From: AV69 sp963742315
Lineage (GTDB): Bacteria > Verrucomicrobiota > Verrucomicrobiia > Chthoniobacterales > UBA10450
Reading direction: 5' to 3'
Assembly: GCA_963742315.1 (NCBI GenBank)
Contig: CAVULE010000007.1
Coordinates: 285,384 to 349,383, forward strand
Length of the DNA stretch: 64,000 nucleotides
Shown: in pieces, positions 9,549 through 19,800 of the stretch
Numbering within the stretch: position 1 is the stretch's first letter
Layout of the letters: every line of letters starts with the position of its first letter
Notes under the pieces: model-generated
What the model saw: the letters and a program-made list of their open reading frames with translations, nothing else
The model's database searches: none
Told to the model about the DNA's origin: nothing
Translations under genes and position numbers: made by a program

Positions 9549-9776
9549 TCACGGCTCGAGTTTCTCGCCGTGGGCGTGAATGGAGAGCATCTTTTTGCGG
9601 GCCGCTTGCAAACGCCGCAGCATCACCGGCGTGATCCGCTTGAATAATTCATAACCTAGCGAGTGATTCGTTTCGCAGTATTCCCGCAGAATAGTGCCAT
9701 AAAAGCGCCTAGCGATCACGTGTTTAGGAATTCCCTGTTTTCGAGTTCGCTTCTTTGACTGCGATTTAGCTTTCAC
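9549..9776 (-). pseudogene. Truncated copy of cyclic-nucleotide-binding protein, C-terminal part only
   Basis: The frame encodes FYGTILREYCETNHSLGYEL followed by FKRITPVMLRRLQAARKKML. This nearly repeats the C-terminus of the cyclic-nucleotide-binding protein at 19992-20480 (FYGTILREYCEKDHSLGFEL). The N-terminal cyclic-nucleotide-binding barrel is missing; instead there is a basic run (KAKSQSKKRTRKQG) and a GTG start. It may be a remnant of a duplicated regulator. Expression as a short protein cannot be excluded. Confidence 0.65.
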
Positions 9777-9782
9777 CGTCGA

Positions 9783-10286
9783 TCAGACGAATTCGTGTTC
9801 CTTCTCGCGCACGACCAGCACGGGGCATGTCGCCGCTCGGACAACGCGTTCGGCCGTGCTGCCTATGCAAAAGTGTTTCCACCCGCTGTATCCGTGCGTC
9901 GCAATCACGATAAGATCGACATCAAAGTCCTTGGCCGCTTCCACAATCTCGTGCGACGGAATTCCCTTTCGCAGTGTGGACCGCGTCTCCTTAAGACCGC
10001 CGACTTCGGCCGAGCTCAGCAACACCCGCAGATTCTTCTCAGCACTCGCCAGTTCCTTTTCGGAAAATGCTGGCGCCCCGCGCCGTTCAATGAAATTTCG
10101 CGACGAAACCGGCTCGAGTACGTGGAGCAGAATGAGATGCGAGCCAAACTCTTTCGCGAAACGAAACGCGTACTTAAAAGCTTTTCGGGAAGGCGGCGAA
10201 AAATCGTGCGGCACGAGAATCTTCTTCAACGCGAAGGTCGGATGCTTAGGTTCGTCAAGAAGACTGCGTGGGGTTTCCAATTTCAT
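9783..10286 (-). CDS. Universal stress protein (single UspA domain)
   Basis: A 167-residue UspA protein. The domain begins LKKILVPHDFSPPSRKAFKY and ends with the ATP-binding signature ATHGYSGWKHFCIGSTAERV then CPVLVV. The start is the ATG at 10286 (MKLETPRSLL); the longer frame upstream overlaps the opposite-strand ATPase region and lacks coding character. Divergent from the P1B ATPase gene, with about 110 bases between them that must hold both promoters. Confidence 0.88.
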   Translation of the reverse strand: MKLETPRSLLDEPKHPTFALKKILVPHDFSPPSRKAFKYAFRFAKEFGSHLILLHVLEPVSSRNFIERRGAPAFSEKELASAEKNLRVLLSSAEVGGLKETRSTLRKGIPSHEIVEAAKDFDVDLIVIATHGYSGWKHFCIGSTAERVVRAATCPVLVVREKEHEFV

Positions 10287-10397
10287 CGCCCCGAAAATGC
10301 TGTGCTTTCCTACGCTTCGCTCATCTGTCCTTGGCAAAAAGTGTGCGTTTCTTGTCTGACGACGAGAGGAAAGTGGGTATTCGTTCAGGCGTCCCCG

Positions 10398-12335
10398 ATG
10401 GATCAAAAACGAGCTGGAACGCCAAAGTTGAGGCATCAACCGCCGGCCAGCCGATTGTGGGAATCTATCACGATTCTCCACCGTCGCAGGACAAGTGTCA
10501 TTGCTCTCTTCGCGGCGGTGGCAATTTTGGTTCATCTCGTCCTTCGGTTCGTTTTGCGCACGCCTCCGGGAATGCAGCAGCTACCGCTTCTGGCAGCGCT
10601 TGTTTTCGGCGGTATTCCTCTCGTTTATGAACTGACCCGCCATCTGCTGCGGCGCGAATTCGGCTCCGATCTCCTTGCCGGAATTTCCATCGTTACTTCT
10701 GTCCTTCTCCACGAATACCTCGCTGGCTCCATTGTTGTCTTGATGCTCTCCGGCGGCGAGGCGCTGGAAAACTACGCGTTGCGGAATGCATCTTCGGTTT
10801 TGCGCGCCTTGGCGAAACGAATGCCTGCCATTGCCCATCGGAAAAGAGATTCTGTGATCGTCGACGTGGCATTGGATGAGATCGCCGTGGGCGACACTCT
10901 GGTAATTTATCCACACGATATCTGTCCCGTTGACGGGACGGTCATCGACGGCCATGGCGTCATGAACGAAGCGTTCCTAACGGGCGAGCCGTTTGAGATC
11001 ACCAAGGCACCTGGTTCTACTGTTATCTCCGGCGCAGTTAATGGTGAATCCGCTCTCACCATTACGGCCACACGTCGCGCCGTCGATTCGCGCTACGCCA
11101 AAATCATGGAGGTGATGCGCGAGTCCGAACAAAACCAGCCGCACTTGCGCCGACTCGGAGATCAGTTGGGCGCGATCTATACTCCGGTAGCGGTCACCAT
11201 TGCCGTGCTGGCTTGGGTCGTCAGCGGTGAAGCTGTGCGCTTTCTCGCTGTGCTCGTCATCGCCACACCTTGCCCATTGCTTATCGCCATTCCCGTCGCG
11301 ATTATCGGCTCCGTTTCCCTGGCCGCGCGACGCTCCATCGTCGTGAAGAATCCCGCCGTTCTCGAACAAATCACCGAATGCCGGACCGCGATTTTCGACA
11401 AAACGGGAACGCTAACCTATGGCGAGCCGAAGTTGACCGAGCAGCTCATCGCTCCGGGTTTCGCGCAAAAAGAGGTGCTGACGCTGGCAGCCAGTCTTGA
11501 GCTCTACTCAAAGCATCCATTGGCCCGAGCCATCCTCGCCGCCGCCAAAGCGGAACGGCTTCACCTCGAACAAGCGTCGCACGTAAGTGAACCTCCTGGT
11601 CAGGGACTTCGAGGAACCGTCGCCGGTCACGACATTCAGATCACCAGCCGCGGCAAGCTGCTTTCGCAGAAGACGCCAGGTGCCGAGCATCTTCCACCGA
11701 TCGCCGGGGGTCTCGAGTGTACCATCGTAATCGATGGCAAGTTTGCCGCGACTCTTCGACTGCGCGACGCGCCGCGTGTCGAAGGACGCTCCTTTATTCA
11801 ACATCTCGGCCCGAAACATCAGTTCCAACGTATCATGATCCTTTCCGGCGATCGCGAATCGGAAGTGCGTTATCTGGCCGAGCAGGTCGGCATTACCGAA
11901 ATTCATGCGGAACAGAGCCCGGAACAAAAATTAGCAATCGTTAGGCAGGAAACGGTGGCGGCGAAAACCCTCTACGTCGGCGACGGCATCAACGACGCGC
12001 CGGCTATGATGGCCGCTACGGTAGGAATGGCTGTCGGGCAGAACAGCGATGTGACCGCGGAAGCGGCTGACGTTGTCGCGATGGAAAACTCGCTCAAGAA
12101 AGTGGATGAATTCATGCACATCAGCCGCCGGATGCGTTCCATTGCCTTACAGAGCGCGGTCGGTGGAATGTTGCTGAGCGCAGGCGGTATGATGTTCGCC
12201 GCCGCCGGCTATTTGGCTCCTGTGGCGGGAGCGATCAGTCAGGAAATCATCGACGTGCTGGCAGTGCTTAACGCCCTGCGTGCTGCGTTCCCGCCAAAAG
12301 TGATTTCGGATATGGCAGAACCCCCTAACAAATGA
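10398..12335 (+). CDS. P1B-type heavy-metal-translocating ATPase
   Basis: Membrane pump of 645 residues that exports or imports a transition metal with ATP. Signatures: the membrane metal site TPCPL in helix M6, the phosphorylated aspartate in FDKTGTLTYG, the HP motif SKHPLARAI that marks P1B pumps, and GDGINDAPAM. There is no N-terminal heavy-metal-associated domain. The start is the ATG at 10398 (MDQKRAGTPKL); the longer upstream frame is antisense to the Usp gene. TPC is less usual than CPC, so the metal (Zn, Co, Mn, Cu) is open. It converges with the MgtA-like ATPase gene. Confidence 0.88.
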   Translation: MDQKRAGTPKLRHQPPASRLWESITILHRRRTSVIALFAAVAILVHLVLRFVLRTPPGMQQLPLLAALVFGGIPLVYELTRHLLRREFGSDLLAGISIVTSVLLHEYLAGSIVVLMLSGGEALENYALRNASSVLRALAKRMPAIAHRKRDSVIVDVALDEIAVGDTLVIYPHDICPVDGTVIDGHGVMNEAFLTGEPFEITKAPGSTVISGAVNGESALTITATRRAVDSRYAKIMEVMRESEQNQPHLRRLGDQLGAIYTPVAVTIAVLAWVVSGEAVRFLAVLVIATPCPLLIAIPVAIIGSVSLAARRSIVVKNPAVLEQITECRTAIFDKTGTLTYGEPKLTEQLIAPGFAQKEVLTLAASLELYSKHPLARAILAAAKAERLHLEQASHVSEPPGQGLRGTVAGHDIQITSRGKLLSQKTPGAEHLPPIAGGLECTIVIDGKFAATLRLRDAPRVEGRSFIQHLGPKHQFQRIMILSGDRESEVRYLAEQVGITEIHAEQSPEQKLAIVRQETVAAKTLYVGDGINDAPAMMAATVGMAVGQNSDVTAEAADVVAMENSLKKVDEFMHISRRMRSIALQSAVGGMLLSAGGMMFAAAGYLAPVAGAISQEIIDVLAVLNALRAAFPPKVISDMAEPPNK

Positions 12336-12374
12336 TGGACGTTGGGCATGAAGGGAGCACCGTAAATCGTGGCC

Positions 12375-14981
12375 TTAAACGCGCTTCGCCTCTTGCGAGT
12401 TCACAGCGGATAGTGCCGAAATTGTTGCGCGATAAAACAGTAGCTTGGCAAATTCTGCCGTCCCGATGTAGGCGACGATAATTGCGGCAACAATGGGATA
12501 GAAATGCCCTGGCATCGGCTGGAACCCGAGCGCACCTGCAAATGGAAGCTGTGCCGTCAAGATCGTCATTAGCACAATTATTCCGGTAGTCAGTGCGAGC
12601 AGCTTGCTGGGGCGACTCTTGAAAAACGGACGACGACTGCGCACGACCAGCACGACCAGCGATGCCGAGACAATCGATTCGATAAACCAGCCGGTCCGGA
12701 ATTGCGCGACGGTCGCGTTTAACCAGAGGAGGACGCCGAACGTAAGATAGTCGAACACGGAACTGACGAGTCCAAACACGACCATAAATCGCCGGATGAA
12801 GCGGATGTCCCACCGGCGTGGCGCTTGCACCAATTCGGGATCGACATTGTCGCTTGCGATCGTCATTTCCGGAAAATCGGTGAGCAAATTCATCAGCAAA
12901 ATCTGCTTCGGCAGCAGAGGCAGAAACGGAAGAAACAACGACGCCCCGGCCATGCTGAACATGTTTCCAAAGTTCGCGCTTGTCGCGATGAAGACATATT
13001 TGAGGGTGTTCGCGAACGTGCGCCGGCCTTCGCGCACACCATCAACAAGCACCTCCAGGTCGCGTTCCAGTAAAACAAAATCTGCAGCCTCGCGCGCAAC
13101 ATCGACAGCGGTGTCAACTGAGAGACCTACATCCGCGGTGTGGAGCGCGGTGGCATCATTGATTCCGTCGCCCATGTAGCCAACGACGTGTCCGGCTTTC
13201 TTGAGAGCGACCACGATCTGCTCCTTTTGAGTTGGCTCGATTTCGGCGAACACATCCACCTCGCTAGCGCAACGAGTCAGCGCCTGATTGCTCATCTTTC
13301 TCATTTCCGGGCCGGACAGAATCCGCGCTGTGGTTAGCCCGACTTCGTGCGCGACGTGCGCAGCGATCAGGGCATTGTCGCCCGTAATGATTTTCAAACT
13401 GATACCCAGCTCGCTCAGCTCGCGGATCGTATTTCCGACGCCCTGTTTCGGAGGATCGGCTAAGACGATGAACCCAAGAAAAGTCATAGCGTTTTCGCTC
13501 TCGTGTTTGATTTGCGATTCGTCTTCGCAATCGCGATACGCCACGCCGAGAACACGGAGACCCTGGTTGCTGAACTCGCGCCAATGGTCATCGATCCTGG
13601 ACCGTGCGGCCTCGATCTCGATCAAAGATCCATCGCTCAACTCGGTTTGCGAACACACTTCCAATATTTGTCGCAGCGCACCTTTGGTGATGAGGATGTG
13701 CCGCCCCTCTTTCTCAAAAAGAATGCTCAGCCGTTTGCGGACGAAGTCGTACGGCACTTCATCCAATTTGTGCCAACCGTCACAAGAAGGCGCAGGTGAT
13801 TCCCGGATCGCTTGATCAATTGGATTAACGAAACCGGTTTCGTTAGCCGCGTTTAAATAAGCGTAGAGAAGAACCTTTGCGCTTTCGCGACCTTCCGCGT
13901 CCGGCGTTGCGTGAATCTGCACTTTTCCCTCGGTGATCGTGCCGGTCTTATCCGAACAGAGCACATTCATGCTGCCGAAGTTCTCAATCGCCGCCAACCG
14001 CTTGGTAATCACTTTCTTCTCCGCCATGCGACGCGCACCGTGAGAAAGATTGATGCTGATGATCGCTGGGAGAAGCTGCGGTGTTAGTCCGACTGCCAGC
14101 GCGAGCGCGAACAAAAACGAATCGAGCACCGGTTTGTGGAAGTAAACGTTGAAAGCGAAAATCGCGAGCAAGAGCAGGAACGTGACCTCTGCTAGCAGAT
14201 AACCGAAATGCCGTACACCATGTTCAAACTCCGTCTCCGGCGGTCGCAGCTTGAGGCTTTCAAAAACTTTCCCGAACTCCGTGTCGCGCCCGGTATGCAC
14301 GACAAGCGCTTTCCCATTGCCACTGACAACATGAGTGCCCAAAAAAATGGCATTCGTGCAATGGGCGAGCCCGGCGTCAGGCGGCATTGTACCCGGAATC
14401 TTCTCTCCCGGATAAGTCTCGCCGGTCAACGTCGCTTCGTTGACAAAGAGGTCGCGCGCTTCGAACAATCGACAATCGCCCGGAACAATCGCGCCGGCGG
14501 ACAGCAGCACGACATCGCCGGGAACGATTTGTTCCAGTGGCACCGAAGCTTCTGCGCCATCGCGTAGCGCGCACACTTTTGTTTCAACGACTGCGCGCAA
14601 TTTTTCCACCGCGTTTACTGCACCGTACTCCTGCCAGAAACCCAGTACTCCGCTTACAAGAACGATCGTCAGAATGATGGCGGCGTCGCTCGGATCGCTG
14701 AGAAACATCGACAAGACAGCCGCGCCGATGAGGATGAGGATGATCGGGCTTTTGAACTGCCTAATTAGAAGAGCGAAACCCGCCGCTCTGCTCCTTGTCC
14801 TCAGTCGGTTGGCACCAAATTGCGCGAGACGCGCCCGCGCTTCAACGCTCGTTAGTCCAACGGGCGAGCTGCCAAGGCGCTCAAAAATACCTTCAACTGA
14901 ACCGCACGTTAACTCGGCTCGCAGCGACTGCGACGATCCTTTCACGCGCAGAATTTGAGTCCTCGGCCCTGAAGCAAACAA
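12375..14981 (-). CDS. mgtA: Magnesium-translocating P-type ATPase (MgtA-like)
   Basis: An 868-residue P3-type ATPase that imports Mg2+. The N-terminal cation ATPase domain includes GLTSVEARARLAQFGANRL; the phosphorylation site is CSDKTGTITEG; the hinge is GDGINDATAL. The MgtA-type membrane region contains NMFSMAGASLFLPFLPLLP and LTDFPEMTIASDNVD. The listed start is a TTG; a GTG at 14945 is an alternative. In phosphoketolase-containing islands of other bacteria MgtA-like ATPases often occur beside universal stress proteins, so it probably belongs to the stress cluster rather than a PhoP regulon (inference). Confidence 0.9.
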   Translation of the reverse strand: MFASGPRTQILRVKGSSQSLRAELTCGSVEGIFERLGSSPVGLTSVEARARLAQFGANRLRTRSRAAGFALLIRQFKSPIILILIGAAVLSMFLSDPSDAAIILTIVLVSGVLGFWQEYGAVNAVEKLRAVVETKVCALRDGAEASVPLEQIVPGDVVLLSAGAIVPGDCRLFEARDLFVNEATLTGETYPGEKIPGTMPPDAGLAHCTNAIFLGTHVVSGNGKALVVHTGRDTEFGKVFESLKLRPPETEFEHGVRHFGYLLAEVTFLLLLAIFAFNVYFHKPVLDSFLFALALAVGLTPQLLPAIISINLSHGARRMAEKKVITKRLAAIENFGSMNVLCSDKTGTITEGKVQIHATPDAEGRESAKVLLYAYLNAANETGFVNPIDQAIRESPAPSCDGWHKLDEVPYDFVRKRLSILFEKEGRHILITKGALRQILEVCSQTELSDGSLIEIEAARSRIDDHWREFSNQGLRVLGVAYRDCEDESQIKHESENAMTFLGFIVLADPPKQGVGNTIRELSELGISLKIITGDNALIAAHVAHEVGLTTARILSGPEMRKMSNQALTRCASEVDVFAEIEPTQKEQIVVALKKAGHVVGYMGDGINDATALHTADVGLSVDTAVDVAREAADFVLLERDLEVLVDGVREGRRTFANTLKYVFIATSANFGNMFSMAGASLFLPFLPLLPKQILLMNLLTDFPEMTIASDNVDPELVQAPRRWDIRFIRRFMVVFGLVSSVFDYLTFGVLLWLNATVAQFRTGWFIESIVSASLVVLVVRSRRPFFKSRPSKLLALTTGIIVLMTILTAQLPFAGALGFQPMPGHFYPIVAAIIVAYIGTAEFAKLLFYRATISALSAVNSQEAKRV

Positions 14982-15172
14982 GTCGAAAAGGAATGTGGTT
15001 TTTTGCGCAGCTCCCTATTTCTCACTATCGAATTGTCTGCCTGCGCACACATCTGTCCGATGGACGCTATCTATGCCGCGGTCACGAGCAGGCTCGGCGA
15101 CAGTGAGCTTCTCGAAACTGCTGAAAGACTCGACCGGATACAAAGGGACTCAGGACCAACCCGCGTGTCCCA

Positions 15173-17617
15173 TTATTTATCGGCCAAGGAACGGATCCAG
15201 TTCTGAATCTCTGGTGGATCTTCAAAATGCGCGTACGCGTATTCTGTGGCGGAATCGATTGCCGCGCGACACCGTTCCATCAGCACGGTTGTCGGAATGT
15301 CCGGTCGGTTCACCCTCTGGAGCGCAGCGATGGCGATATGATAGCGGCTGATCTCATTTAGCACGACCATCTGAAATGGCGTCGTCGTTGTGCCTTGCTC
15401 GTTGAAGCCGCGCACGTGGAATCGATCTGCGCGAGGACGGCCGTGCACGATGGCGTGCAGCGCGCGCTGGTAACCGTGGAAGGCAAAGATCACTGGCTTA
15501 TCTACGGTGAAAAGATCGAGGAATTGCGATTCGCTCATGCCGTGCGGATGCACTTCGGGCGGGAACAGCGCCATTAGATCGACAATATTCACAACCCGCA
15601 CCCGCAATTCCGGGGCATGCTTCTGGAGCCACCAAGCCGCCGCGACGATTTCCAAAGCCGGCACGTCGCCCGCAGACGCGAGCACAACGTCCGGCTCCTC
15701 ACCGCCAGGTGTGCTCGCCCATTCCCAAATCGATGCGCCTCGCGAGCAATGCACTCTTGCCGCATCGATGTCGAGCCATTGCAGTTGTGGCTGCTTGTCG
15801 ATGACCATCAGGTTTACGTAATTGCGACTGCGCAGGCAGTGATCCGCGACTGATAGCAAACAGTTCGCGTCAGGCGGCAGATAGATGCGCGTCACGGTGC
15901 CGCGTTTCGACAGGAGAACATCAATCAGGCCCGGTCCTTGATGACTGAAACCGTTATGATCGTTGCGCCAGCAAGTGGAGGTAAGAAGAATGTTCAGCGA
16001 AGCAATCGGTGCGCGCCACGAAAGACGGCTCGCTTCCTCGAGCCATTTTGTGTGCTGCACCGTCATGGACGCGGAGATCATGGCGAAGGCTTCGTAGGTC
16101 ACATACAGCCCGTGCCGCCCCGTGAGCAGGTAACCTTCGAGCCAGCCTTCGCACAGATGCTCGCTCAAGACTTCCATCACACGGCCGTCAGCGCTGATGT
16201 GATCGTCGATGTTAGTCGTCCTGCCGGTGAAGCAGCGATTCTCGACCGTGAACACGTCGCCTAATCGATTCGAGTTCGTCTCATCGGGACACGTGATGCG
16301 GAAATTCGCTTCGGCCTTATTCAGCGTGAAGATGTCGCGCAGCATTTTTCCAAATTGGCGAGTCGATTCGTGACGTTCGGTTGCCGGTTGCGGAACCGGC
16401 AGCGCGTATTCCATGGAGTCAGGCAGCGTTAACGGTTGCAATAAGCTGCCGCCATTTGCGTGCGGGTTCGCGCCCATCCGACGATTCTGCTTCGGAGCGA
16501 GGGCCGCCAGTTCTTCAACCAGGCGGCCGTTTTCATTGAAAAGCTTTTCTGGTTGGTAGCTGCGCATCCATTGTTCAAGCATCGTCAGATGCGCGGCGTT
16601 ATCGCGTACGTTCGCAAGCGGCACCTGATGCGCGCGGAAGGTTCCTTCAATGGGTAAACCATCCACTTCGCGCGGCCCCGTCCATCCTTTCGGCGTTCGC
16701 AGCACAATCGCCGGCCACTGCGTATCGGGCTGCGTCCCGTTTGCCCGTGCGTCACTCTGGATGCGGAGTATCCACGCGTAGCATTGGTCGAGCGCGGCCG
16801 CGAGCGCCTGATGCACGTGCGCCGGATCGGCGCCTTCCACGAACAGCGGCTCGTAACCGGTGGCTTCGAGCAGCGATCTCACATCGTCATCCGAGGAACG
16901 AGCGAGTATCGTCGGCCCTGCGATTTTGTAGCCGTTTAGATGCAAGATCGGCAGCACCGCACCATCGCGCACAGCATTCAGATACCTGACGCTCTTCCAC
17001 GATCCGGAGAGCGGACCAGTCTCCGCTTCGCCGTCTCCAACCACGGCGGCGACGATTAAGTCGGGATTGTCGAAAGCGGCCCCAAACGCGTGCGCGAGGA
17101 CATAACCGAGTTCACCCCCCTCATGAATTGATCCTGGCGTCGGCACACTGACGTGACTCGGCACGCCGCCTGGCGTCGAAAAACGGCGAAACAACTGCCG
17201 CATCCCGCCGACGTCCTGGCTCACTTTCGGATACACCTCCGAGTAGGTGCCTTCGAGATACACGTTCGCGATCACCGCCGGCCCACCGTGCCCCGGTCCA
17301 GCGAGAAAGATCATATTCGCGTCGTGTTGAGTAATCAGCCGGTTCAAATGAACGTAAATCAGACTGAGGCCAGGTGATGTTCCCCAATGACCCAGCAAAC
17401 GTGGCTTGATGTGCTCTGGGCGCAGCGCCTCGCGCAGCAGCGGATTCTCCTGCAAATAAATCTGTCCGATGGTCAGATAATTCGCCGCCTGCCAGTAGCG
17501 CAGCATCCGATCGAGCAGCTCCGGCGCAAGCGGCCCGCTCGCGGGTATGGTAGGCGCGTGCGATGTCTCGCCCGCCGTTTCGACTGCACTGGAAATGGAA
17601 GTATCGAACCTAAACAT
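15173..17617 (-). CDS. xfp: Phosphoketolase (xylulose-5-P/fructose-6-P)
   Basis: An 814-residue thiamine-diphosphate enzyme that splits xylulose-5-phosphate or fructose-6-phosphate with phosphate to give acetyl phosphate. Motifs: GHWGTSPGLSLIYVHLNRLI, the LAGPGHGGPA loop, PTPGSIHEGGELGYVLAHAF and the ThDP-binding VVGDGEAETGPLSGSW. Length is normal. The ATG at 17617 follows AAAGGAG and lies inside the end of ackA, an 8-base overlap. The pairing is logical: acetate kinase converts the acetyl phosphate product into acetate and ATP. Confidence 0.95.
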   Translation of the reverse strand: MFRFDTSISSAVETAGETSHAPTIPASGPLAPELLDRMLRYWQAANYLTIGQIYLQENPLLREALRPEHIKPRLLGHWGTSPGLSLIYVHLNRLITQHDANMIFLAGPGHGGPAVIANVYLEGTYSEVYPKVSQDVGGMRQLFRRFSTPGGVPSHVSVPTPGSIHEGGELGYVLAHAFGAAFDNPDLIVAAVVGDGEAETGPLSGSWKSVRYLNAVRDGAVLPILHLNGYKIAGPTILARSSDDDVRSLLEATGYEPLFVEGADPAHVHQALAAALDQCYAWILRIQSDARANGTQPDTQWPAIVLRTPKGWTGPREVDGLPIEGTFRAHQVPLANVRDNAAHLTMLEQWMRSYQPEKLFNENGRLVEELAALAPKQNRRMGANPHANGGSLLQPLTLPDSMEYALPVPQPATERHESTRQFGKMLRDIFTLNKAEANFRITCPDETNSNRLGDVFTVENRCFTGRTTNIDDHISADGRVMEVLSEHLCEGWLEGYLLTGRHGLYVTYEAFAMISASMTVQHTKWLEEASRLSWRAPIASLNILLTSTCWRNDHNGFSHQGPGLIDVLLSKRGTVTRIYLPPDANCLLSVADHCLRSRNYVNLMVIDKQPQLQWLDIDAARVHCSRGASIWEWASTPGGEEPDVVLASAGDVPALEIVAAAWWLQKHAPELRVRVVNIVDLMALFPPEVHPHGMSESQFLDLFTVDKPVIFAFHGYQRALHAIVHGRPRADRFHVRGFNEQGTTTTPFQMVVLNEISRYHIAIAALQRVNRPDIPTTVLMERCRAAIDSATEYAYAHFEDPPEIQNWIRSLADK

Positions 17618-18800
17618 CAGACGCTCCTTTCGTGAGCAAAGCTGCGACATGTCGGGCAATCACCAGATCTTCGTCGGTTGCTATCACAAGCACAACGACA
17701 CGACTGTTCTCTGCTGATATGACAGATTCATTCGCTTCGTTGCGGTTGGGATCAAATTGCACACCGAGGTACTCGAGGCCGCCGCAAATCTTCTCGCGGA
17801 TTGCTGGTGCGTGTTCGCCGACTCCGCCTGTGAACACAATTGTATCGACGCCACCGAGAACGGCTGCGAGTGCACCGAAATGTTTGCGCGCGATATAGCA
17901 GTAAAGCTCGATTGCGTCGGCCGCTCTTGAGTCTGATGCCGCGCGCTCAAGCAAATCACGCATATCCCGGCTTTGACCAGAAACACCGAGCAATCCTGAC
18001 TCTTCATTCACCACCTTCTCAACAGCCTCGGGCGTCATCGCCCGCGCTCTGGCGAGAAATGTAACCACCGTGGGATCGAGATCACCGGAACGAGTTCCCA
18101 TCATCAGCCCGCCCGTCGGCGAGAAACCCATGCTTGTGTCAACGCTCGCGCCCTCGCGCACCGCGGTGACACTCGCGCCATTGCCGAGATGGGCTATCAG
18201 CATCCGGCTCGCAATCGCTCGCGCATCAAGCTTCTTCAATTGTCCGATGATGGACTCACACGAAAGTCCGTGAAAGCCGTACCGACGAACGCCTACCTTC
18301 GCCGTCCATTGAGGAAGCGGATAGCATTGCGCAACATCGGGCATGGAATGGTGAAATGCGGTATCGAAACAGGCGAACTGCGGCACATTCGAAAAACGGC
18401 GCGTCATTGAGTCGATTACCGACAACGACTGCGGCATGTGCGTGGGATCGAGATGTCCCAGTTCGCGTAGTTCATGCAACAAACTCGGTGTAATGGGCGC
18501 CGGTTTGGGGTGATTGCCCCCTCCGTGTACGACGCGGTGTCCAATTGCATCCAAGCCCGAAGCAAACAGCTCCGGTACACGCTGGAAGACATCATCGAAG
18601 GCACTGGCAACATCTTTTGCTTCGATCTTGTGCTCAAAAATTCGATCTGAGCGCTTGACGATGAGACGCGCCCCGGTTGAGCCAACCCGTTCGACTGCCA
18701 GTGCCGCCTTGCGATTGAAGTTTTTGGTTTCGTAGACCGCAAGCTTTAAACTGGAAGAGCCAACGTTGACCGTCAAAATCGACATGGTCTGCAAATACAC
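17610..18800 (-). CDS. ackA: Acetate kinase
   Basis: About 396 residues. Converts acetyl phosphate and ADP to acetate and ATP. Family motifs present: NVGSSSLK with the first active-site asparagine, HRVVHGG, GHLDPTHMPQS, FDTAFHHSMP with the catalytic aspartate, and TGGLMMGTRSGDLDP. Two starts are possible, ATG 18800 or ATG 18785 (MSILTVN); the latter gives the usual N-terminus. Its 3' end overlaps the phosphoketolase start, so the two are coupled and form a complete acetyl-phosphate branch of a phosphoketolase shunt. Confidence 0.94.
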   Translation of the reverse strand: MYLQTMSILTVNVGSSSLKLAVYETKNFNRKAALAVERVGSTGARLIVKRSDRIFEHKIEAKDVASAFDDVFQRVPELFASGLDAIGHRVVHGGGNHPKPAPITPSLLHELRELGHLDPTHMPQSLSVIDSMTRRFSNVPQFACFDTAFHHSMPDVAQCYPLPQWTAKVGVRRYGFHGLSCESIIGQLKKLDARAIASRMLIAHLGNGASVTAVREGASVDTSMGFSPTGGLMMGTRSGDLDPTVVTFLARARAMTPEAVEKVVNEESGLLGVSGQSRDMRDLLERAASDSRAADAIELYCYIARKHFGALAAVLGGVDTIVFTGGVGEHAPAIREKICGGLEYLGVQFDPNRNEANESVISAENSRVVVLVIATDEDLVIARHVAALLTKGASDV

Positions 18801-19007
18801 ATCACTTTCCAGTTATGGGCGAGCGGTGCTGTGTTGACCCCAAGTCACGGCCACCGAACTTCCGCCCGATTGCTCAAACGCGGGAGCAGCTCGCGTTTCT
18901 TACTGTCGAGACAATGACGCCTCGTCGGGTATGCTCAAGCGCACGGGAAAAATCGCCAAAGAAATTTATCTGACACCACAGTGATTAATGGATTGCTCAC
19001 GCCGTTT

Positions 19008-19135
19008 CTGGTTTCGGTCGAGTAATAAAGCCTTGGCTTTTTCAACGCGCAGTCGAGCAACATGATCCGTGAAGATCAGTCCGGTGGCACAGTTGAAGAG
19101 TTTTCAATGCCTGTTGCCCAACGTCACCGGCCGCA
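19008..19135 (-). pseudogene. AraC helix-turn-helix remnant
   Basis: In the 468-base space between ackA and the receiver gene, the minus strand reads KLFNCATGLIFTDHVARLRV then EKAKALLLDRNQ, clearly related to HKATGLKFTDYVARVRLEEA of the PocR-AraC protein at 8444-9397. A preceding piece, AAGDVGQQ, is one frame away. Only one recognition helix region survives, with no start codon. The rest of the space shows nothing recognisable. Confidence 0.7.
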
Positions 19136-19268
19136 ATCATATCGATCGTGGTCTGGTTGTCGAAAGTTTCGCTAGGTGTTGCGGAGGCAGCGTCCGATGA
19201 TCCGCGCATACAACGCGATCATCGCGGCGGTGGTAAACACGATTACGTATTCCATAGTTTTGTTTGGG

Positions 19269-19736
19269 TTAATTTGCTCCGGTGAAGTGTTGAACGACGC
19301 TCACAGTGCGGCGGGCGCATGTGCAATCGATCGGATGCCCCCACAGATCACAGCGCGGAGCGGCTACGCGCCCCAAAGTTTGATCGATCGCTCGCGCCAA
19401 ACGCGTAACACTGAGAGGTTTTCCCAGGCAAGCGATCGCTCCATGCCGTTGCACGACGGAGCTGAGGCGATGTTCCTCGAGCGCCGAGAGGACAATGATC
19501 GGTGGAGTGTTTTCGCACGCGTCGAGTGCTTCCAGGATCGCCATCCCGTGCACTCCCGGATCCACATCCAGCACGATGGCGGCGATATTCTTGAAATCTT
19601 CGCTGCAGAATTGGAAAAACTTTTTTGAGGTCTGCACGAAGCGCAGATCGAAGTTACCAGTTGCGGCGGCGCTCGCAATGGTGCGGGCCGTATCTGCATC
19701 GGCATCCAAAACCAGAACAACGTTTCTTCTCTTCAT
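19269..19736 (-). CDS. Receiver-only response regulator
   Basis: A 155-residue CheY-like protein: acidic pair in LVLDADAD, phospho-acceptor in AIVLDVDPGVHG and conserved lysine in CLGKPLS. No output domain follows; the tail ends with a cysteine pair (HPIDCTCARR). A good ribosome site, AAAGGAG, precedes the ATG. It resembles the receiver at 7035-7466, and both lie near cyclic-nucleotide-binding genes, suggesting duplicated signalling modules. Confidence 0.8.
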   Translation of the reverse strand: MKRRNVVLVLDADADTARTIASAAATGNFDLRFVQTSKKFFQFCSEDFKNIAAIVLDVDPGVHGMAILEALDACENTPPIIVLSALEEHRLSSVVQRHGAIACLGKPLSVTRLARAIDQTLGRVAAPRCDLWGHPIDCTCARRTVSVVQHFTGAN

Positions 19737-19800
19737 AAACTGCTCCTTTCGATTTCAAGTTAACAACCGCCTGAAGCGCTGCTCTCCATTCTTTGGCTTT

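Noticed and set aside
9795..10397. N-terminal extension of the P1B ATPase frame
   Set aside because: It is antisense to the universal stress gene and lacks family features; ATG 10398 gives the natural start.
15003..15206. Plus-strand ORF beside the phosphoketolase end
   Set aside because: Short, no family resemblance, and it overlaps the 3' end of the phosphoketolase gene.
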